NCBI GenBank assembly: GCA_023630585.1
Contig: CM042565.1
Location: 11,102,013 to 11,166,012, forward strand
Reading direction: 5' to 3'
Source: Cranoglanis bouderius
Lineage: Eukaryota; Chordata; Actinopteri; Siluriformes; Cranoglanididae
Length of the DNA: 64,000 bases
Under the pieces are notes generated by a model. That model was not told the origin of the DNA and made no database searches. It saw only the letters and a list, made by a program, of their open reading frames with translations. Shown here one piece after another: positions 61,222 to 64,000 of the stretch. The first letter of the stretch is position 1. Every line of letters begins with the position of its first letter. Made by a program: the position numbers and the translations under genes.

Positions 61222-63620
61222 ATGTTGGGATTTCATGTCATGGGCTGTTGTTTAAGAAAGCTGGGCTCCGGTCTAGTGACGAGTTAAAAAGACAGACAGC
61301 AGGAATGAATTTTGTAGTGCTCCCTGTTATTGGGGAAAATGATCCAGAAAATACAAAACACTGTGTTGTTCATACAGTTAAAACATGTATCCTAAAAACA
61401 TCACGAACCAGAAATCGTAGCACATTGTTCTTCTAAAACGGGACAGATTTCTGTGTAAAATAGATATATTATGGGTGTGGGAGGTAAAACTTTGAACAGA
61501 GACATAATCAAAAAATCATACGGGCAAAAGTCTTGTACTGTAAGTAATTCATGCTGATAAATGATGCACAACATGACCATGAACTAATACGGTTTTTTTT
61601 TTTAAAAAAAAGGACAGTATTGATTTTGGATTGTTTTCAGTATGTGTTCACAGTGTGCCATTTATTATTTTTTTTTACTTACTCCTTTAAACAAAGATCT
61701 CAGTGGGTTTTTTTAATGGGTGCTTAAAAATACACACAAGCAGTGAGCAAGTATACAGGATCCATCTTAAGTTTCAACAAAAGCATCTTAACTATTACAC
61801 CATGTGGTCTATCATATCTTTATCATCTGTTGATGGTGCTGTGACACTTAACAGGAAGTTGACCTCTCTTTACCAAGCACTAGGCCTGAGTCCTTTTAAA
61901 AAAAAAAAAAAAAAAAAAAATTTCTGAGAAATAATGGTCATCCAGGAAAAAATATACAGTGTGATCGGATAATAGATGGATGGATTGATGTATGCAAAGA
62001 GACATGATATAGGGCTGGATGGATGGATATACAGATGGATAGATAATTGGAGGGACAGATAAATGGAGAGGTGGATGGAAAGATAGATGGAAATAGAGGG
62101 TTGGATAGACAGATGGATATATGGATGGATGGATAGAAAGATGATGATTGATATATATATATATATATATAAGATAAGATAGATAGATAGATAGATAGAT
62201 AGATATATGGCTAGAGTGATGGACAGATAGGGAGAGCTGGATATAGAGATTGAGCGATAGATAAATAGATGTAGAGCTGGATGGATAGACATGGATAGAT
62301 ATACAGAGCTACTGAGATGGATAGATTGATATGGGGTTGACGGATACAGAGATGGATGGATAGATGGATAAATATATGCATGATAGATGGAGAGGGATGG
62401 ATGGATTGGTAGATGGATGGATAAATATACAGTACTGTGTAAAAGTTTTAGGCAGCCTGTTTTTTTTGTTTGTTTTTTTTTTAGTACAAACTTTGTTATA
62501 GATTTTTTTATTTTATGACTTCTACATGATCAAGTCAGTACAAAAACATTTTAGATTCCCAAACATTAGTTTTCTAGCACAAAATTAAATGTTACAGAAA
62601 AATGTCATTAAAGAAAGCAGCGTATTACATAAGAAACACTTTTCAGACAAAAAACACAATGAAGGCTGCTGGGTTTTGCTGCAAACATAAGAAGCGAGTG
62701 CGAAAGTCAAAGTCTCCAGAAGAACTGTGGCTGGTTCTGCAAGATGCTCAATAAAACTTACCAGCTCATTTCCTTATAAAACTGCACAAATTGTACCGGA
62801 GACTACTATTTTTATTTATTTATTTTTTGTCACACCAAATATTGACTTTGTTTCATTTACTACTGTTTACTGCTCTTTACTGTATTTTTTTAAAATGTAG
62901 AAATATTTAATTTCATTATTTTGAAGGCATCTTTGCTCTGCAGCATTTCTTTGCATGTGCCTAAAACTTTTGCACAGTACTGTATATGGAGATATGGATA
63001 TAGGGATGGAGAGATGGATATAGAGATCGAGATATGGATGGCTAGATGAATATAGAGATGAATAGTTGGATATAGGGATAGATGGATTAAGATGGAGATG
63101 GATGGATAGAGAGAGAGATGTATAGCAGTGAGGACGTGGTAATAATCTGCTAGCTACTAGGCTATTTATAAAGCTAGAGATAGAAATCAGTAAGCTGAGC
63201 ACCGAGCACGCCACTGATTTCCAGATTTCCACACTGAGCTCCAGTTATATGTTACAGATAACGCAACTAACCTGAGGATTGACATCATGCCACAGTAGTT
63301 TGAATGGGTTTGAATTTGTAATCCAGCTGATTGTTTTGGATACAACCCTAACTGTTTTTATTTTCTCTTCTTAGAAAAAAGCAGAGGAGGCCCACAAGAT
63401 CTTTGAAGGACTCGGCCCTAAAGTAGAGCTGGTGAGTGCGGCATGTCTCATGCGACAGTTTGCTCGAAATGTGTACCCAGTGTTCAGTGCGCCTGAAACC
63501 GCACAACATTCCCGTTTAATTGCTAATGATTAACCATTGTTTTCCCTGTGTGTCTTTCTGTCACCAGCCCCTGTATAACCAGCCGTCAGATACTAAAGTC
63601 TACCACGACAACATTAAGAC
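47863..63620 (+). CDS. ncor1: Nuclear receptor corepressor 1 (NCOR1), N-terminal part; gene continues beyond window
   Basis: Seven exons with coding sequence (47972-48079, 54523-54620, 54738-54939, 55988-56170, 57970-58083, 63375-63431, 63568-63620) join in phase into 271 residues plus a split codon. NCOR1 is a nuclear scaffold that recruits the HDAC3/TBL1/GPS2 complex to unliganded nuclear receptors. Seen here: the N-terminus MSSSGFPPSQGSFSSEQ, the RRRPSLLSEFHPG motif, KRPR, the coiled-coil SKEELIQSMDRVDREIAKVE to KLKKKQQQLEEEAAKP (about 168-207; in the NCOR2 paralogue the matching segment binds GPS2/TBL1), PEKPVSPPPVE, HRSIVQIIYDENRKKAEEAH and PLYNQPSDTKVYH. MSSSG, IAKVEQQI and EAHKIFEGLGPKVE favour NCOR1 over NCOR2. 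SANT domains and receptor boxes lie outside the window. Confidence 0.97.
47882..47902 (+). promoter_or_regulatory. ncor1: Upstream ORF in NCOR1 5' UTR
   Basis: ATG at 47882 opens a six-codon frame (MLESSP) that ends at TGA 47900-47902, 69 bases before the main ATG and in the same frame. Such uORFs can lower translation of the main frame; the effect here is inferred. Confidence 0.6.
48403..48590 (-). mobile_element. hAT-like MITE family H, copy 5 (one half)
   Basis: It starts cagttttgtacaggatttcg, with ttgcgatgcaac, cacaaaattg and cacggtctttcgcagtga, as in copy 1. The other half is absent. Confidence 0.7.
48591..50807. other. NCOR1 intron, no gene recognised
   Basis: AT-rich sequence with T-rich tracts at 50145-50182 and 50437-50476. 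A segment near 49040-49230 looks repeat-like but has no second copy here. No exon is supported. Confidence 0.35.
50808..51234. mobile_element. MITE with 21-bp inverted ends, 427 bp
   Basis: 50808-50828 (tcacactagactttcagc and on) and 51214-51234 are inverted repeats with 20 of 21 matches. The interior has tgacgtcacacgcc and no frame. Confidence 0.8.
51631..53049 (+). mobile_element. Tc1 element, near full length but decayed
   Basis: The left end cagtactgtgaaaaagtat (51631) and right end atactttttcatagcaccg (53049) are inverted and each is flanked by TA. Between them lie leader, broken transposase and 3' tail (ggggcaattagtttttcac). Simple AAAT and ATGT repeats have expanded at 52905-52941. 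It lies in the NCOR1 intron between coding exons 1 and 2. Confidence 0.88.
52025..52747 (+). pseudogene. Tc1 transposase pseudogene
   Basis: ATG 52025 opens MMRKKVIEIHQSRKGYKAIS to KWKNSAQ and a stop (52151). A shifted frame gives SGRPSKIPPRAQQLL, LWTDESKVELFG and a stop. A third frame (52391-52747) gives PTVKHGGGSVMVWGCFSASG to WIMQQDNDPKHRSKS and stops. The C-terminal part with the catalytic Glu is deleted. Confidence 0.85.
53371..53427. repeat. (TC)n microsatellite
   Basis: About 57 bp of TC with one TTTC. Confidence 0.96.
53428..54522. other. NCOR1 intron end before coding exon 2
   Basis: No repeat or gene recognised except a (GT)n run at about 54299-54321. The acceptor pyrimidine tract near 54490-54520 serves the exon at 54523. 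Confidence 0.4.
54523..54620 (+). CDS. ncor1: NCOR1 coding exon 2
   Basis: The acceptor is gtgtgtag|GAG. It encodes EFTVPEYRNTHLQDQQQ and RRRPSLLSEFHPGTE plus two bases of Arg. The donor GAGAG|gtctca is weak apart from GT, and a (CA)n run starts directly after it. Confidence 0.94.
54738..54939 (+). CDS. ncor1: NCOR1 coding exon 3
   Basis: The acceptor is tgctgcgcag|G and the donor AAGAAG|gtgccg. It encodes PPEHRHGYEPQFHTV, AVDAKRPRVEGATEAH, SIVLPLLNPMQDGLR and TPGEIKK. KRPR is a short basic motif kept in NCOR1 and NCOR2. Confidence 0.93.
54940..55987. other. NCOR1 intron, no gene
   Basis: AT-rich, with a short (GT)n at 55839-55858. No other feature recognised. Confidence 0.4.
55988..56170 (+). 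CDS. ncor1: NCOR1 coding exon 4 (coiled coil)
   Basis: The acceptor is cttcctcag|GAG and the donor AAGCAG|gtgagc, giving 61 codons. After a Gly/Ser linker it encodes SPSKLSKEELIQSMDRVD and REIAKVEQQIFKLKKKQ, the amphipathic helix that packs with GPS2 and TBL1 in the corepressor core. Confidence 0.97.
57110..57275. repeat. MITE-like repeat fragment
   Basis: attctcaatcttagttctg at one side and gggaaatccaggaccagag at the other are loosely inverted and match a very common fish repeat type. It abuts the repeat at 57279. Confidence 0.4.
57279..57626 (+). repeat. Repeat family G, copy 1 (left end missing)
   Basis: Shares tttgtggctttta, gcattatatacaaatatgc, cacttcagcttctcgtcag, tgaagtgtcccgcccc and cttcacggggactttaaa with the copy at 58882. 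Confidence 0.75.
57970..58083 (+). CDS. ncor1: NCOR1 coding exon 5
   Basis: The acceptor is gtcttccag|CAA and the donor AACCGG|gtatga, giving 38 codons: QQLEEEAAKPVEPEKPV, SPPPVEHKHRS, IVQIIYDENR. Almost invariant in vertebrate NCOR proteins. Confidence 0.97.
58882..59383 (+). repeat. Repeat family G, copy 2 (both ends)
   Basis: The ends ttaaagtccccatgaa and cttcacggggactttaa are inverted. It contains an (AAAT)n expansion at 59163-59196. There is no frame, so it is a MITE-like element about 1.3 kb from copy 1 in the same intron region. Confidence 0.75.
59561..60154. mobile_element. Fold-back element with nested inverted repeats
   Basis: The outer arms 59561-59589 and 60126-60154 match at 26 of 29 positions when one is inverted (cgacgggccgttg core). 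The inner arms 59812-59835 and 60069-60092 (gagccattgatatgcag and on) are perfect inverted 24-mers, each continued by complementary (GA)n and (CT)n. There is no coding content. Confidence 0.8.
60934..61037. repeat. (CT)n then (CA)n compound microsatellite
   Basis: CT units to about 60976, then CA units with cgcatacgcata interruptions. Confidence 0.95.
61163..61215. repeat. (GT)n microsatellite
   Basis: About 53 bp of GT, 125 bp from the CA tract and inverted to it. Confidence 0.96.
61898..61920. repeat. Poly-A tract
   Basis: About 23 A. Confidence 0.9.
61970..63125. repeat. Degenerate GATA/GGAT array, split by a Tc1 MITE
   Basis: Variants of gatggatagatggata fill 61970-62429 and 62983-63125, with pure GATA near 62178-62206 and TA near 62150-62170. 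The 'Ser-Ile-Tyr-Leu' open frames over it on the minus strand are artefacts. Confidence 0.9.
62430..62982. mobile_element. Tc1 MITE inside the GATA array, 553 bp
   Basis: The ends cagtactgtgtaaaag (62430) and cttttgcacagtactg (62982) are inverted and flanked by TA on both sides. The ends match those at 1660 and 42137. The interior has cacaccaaatattgact but no transposase. Confidence 0.88.
63375..63431 (+). CDS. ncor1: NCOR1 coding exon 6
   Basis: The acceptor is tctcttcttag|AAA and the donor GAGCTG|gtgagt. It encodes 19 residues: KKAEEAHKIFEGLGPKVEL. Confidence 0.97.
63568..63620 (+). CDS. ncor1: NCOR1 coding exon 7
   Basis: The acceptor is ctgtcaccag|CCC and the donor AAGAC|gtgagt. It encodes PLYNQPSDTKVYHDNIK plus two bases of Thr. 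The next exon is outside the window. Confidence 0.96.
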
Positions 63621-64000
63621 GTGAGTATTTATTCCTTTCCTGACTAACTATTTGTAAAAGTGGGCAGGAGCTTGGATTTATCAAACATTGTTAGCTGATA
63701 AGAAGTGAGACGTGATGACGGAAGTTGTAGGGTGGGGTTAAAAGCGCACGGCGTAGAGTTTTTATGGTCCGAACACATTCAAGCTAGATTGATTTAAAAA
63801 AATTTTTAATGCTGTATCTATGTTTTTTGTTGAGAAAGCACCGAATCTCTTCAAATTCATAAGCGATTGCTTTTGTCAAAATTTAAACTTAAAGGAATAA
63901 ATCAGTAGCAGGTTTATAGTGAGAAATGTATTGAAATAAGTAGTGATACTAATATTTAGTGTTACAGAAACTTAACTCTACAAATGTTTTACTGTATGAC
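63621..64000. other. NCOR1 intron start, no feature
   Basis: Unremarkable AT-rich intronic sequence to the window edge. Confidence 0.5.

Noticed and set aside
61870..62292. 140-codon minus-strand frame of Ser-Ile-Tyr-Leu repeats
   Set aside because: It is a translation of the GATA/GGAT array.
1..64000. CRISPR arrays, operons, riboswitches or bacterial defence genes
   Set aside because: The sequence is a spliced eukaryotic region; no regular direct-repeat/spacer array or prokaryotic gene cluster is present.

Overview
The window looks like a vertebrate nuclear genome, most likely a teleost fish. Its exons are short and separated by long introns with GT/AG borders. Tc1/mariner, hAT-like and SINE debris, long CA/GA/TA microsatellites and an AT-rich background fill most of the rest. 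A catfish-like species would fit the Tc1 and SINE content, but that is an inference without a database search. Most long open frames are chance frames through microsatellites or transposon remnants.

Three host genes can be reconstructed exon by exon. (1) CENPV (GFA-fold, centromere protein V family) lies on the + strand, with four exons from 3508 to 7501 and a possible tiny first coding exon at 875-888. (2) PIGL (GlcNAc-PI de-N-acetylase, second step of GPI-anchor synthesis) lies on the - strand. Its seven coding exons between 33908 and 8338 join in phase into a complete 293-residue protein. (3) NCOR1 (nuclear receptor corepressor 1) lies on the + strand, with its start codon at 47972 and seven coding exons up to 63620, encoding the first 271 residues plus one split codon; the gene continues past the window. 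CENPV and PIGL converge tail to tail with 836 bp between their stop codons. PIGL and NCOR1 diverge head to head. The same order is found in human 17p (CENPV, PIGL, NCOR1), so the window is a conserved synteny block.

Layout: 1-0.5 kb, SINE-like repeat split by a LINE insertion; 0.9-7.5 kb, CENPV with a DD38E-type Tc1 fossil in its putative first intron; 8.3-33.9 kb, PIGL with a 14.3-kb intron (17.6-31.9 kb) full of transposons; 33.9-34.7 kb, presumed shared PIGL/NCOR1 promoter; 34.7-47.9 kb, 5' intron(s) of NCOR1; 47.9-63.6 kb, first coding exons of NCOR1 with introns carrying Tc1, MITE and microsatellite sequence.

I found no undescribed enzymatic or defence system. The material most worth a second look is structural. 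It includes a five-copy hAT-like MITE family with one copy inserted in a tRNA-type SINE whose uninterrupted relative is also present; a LINE tail with a perfect 16-bp target duplication; a Tc1 transposase fossil with 38 residues between the last two catalytic positions plus miniature relatives sharing its ends; fold-back elements with perfect inner inverted repeats; and three pairs of inverted CA/TG tracts about 100 bp apart.
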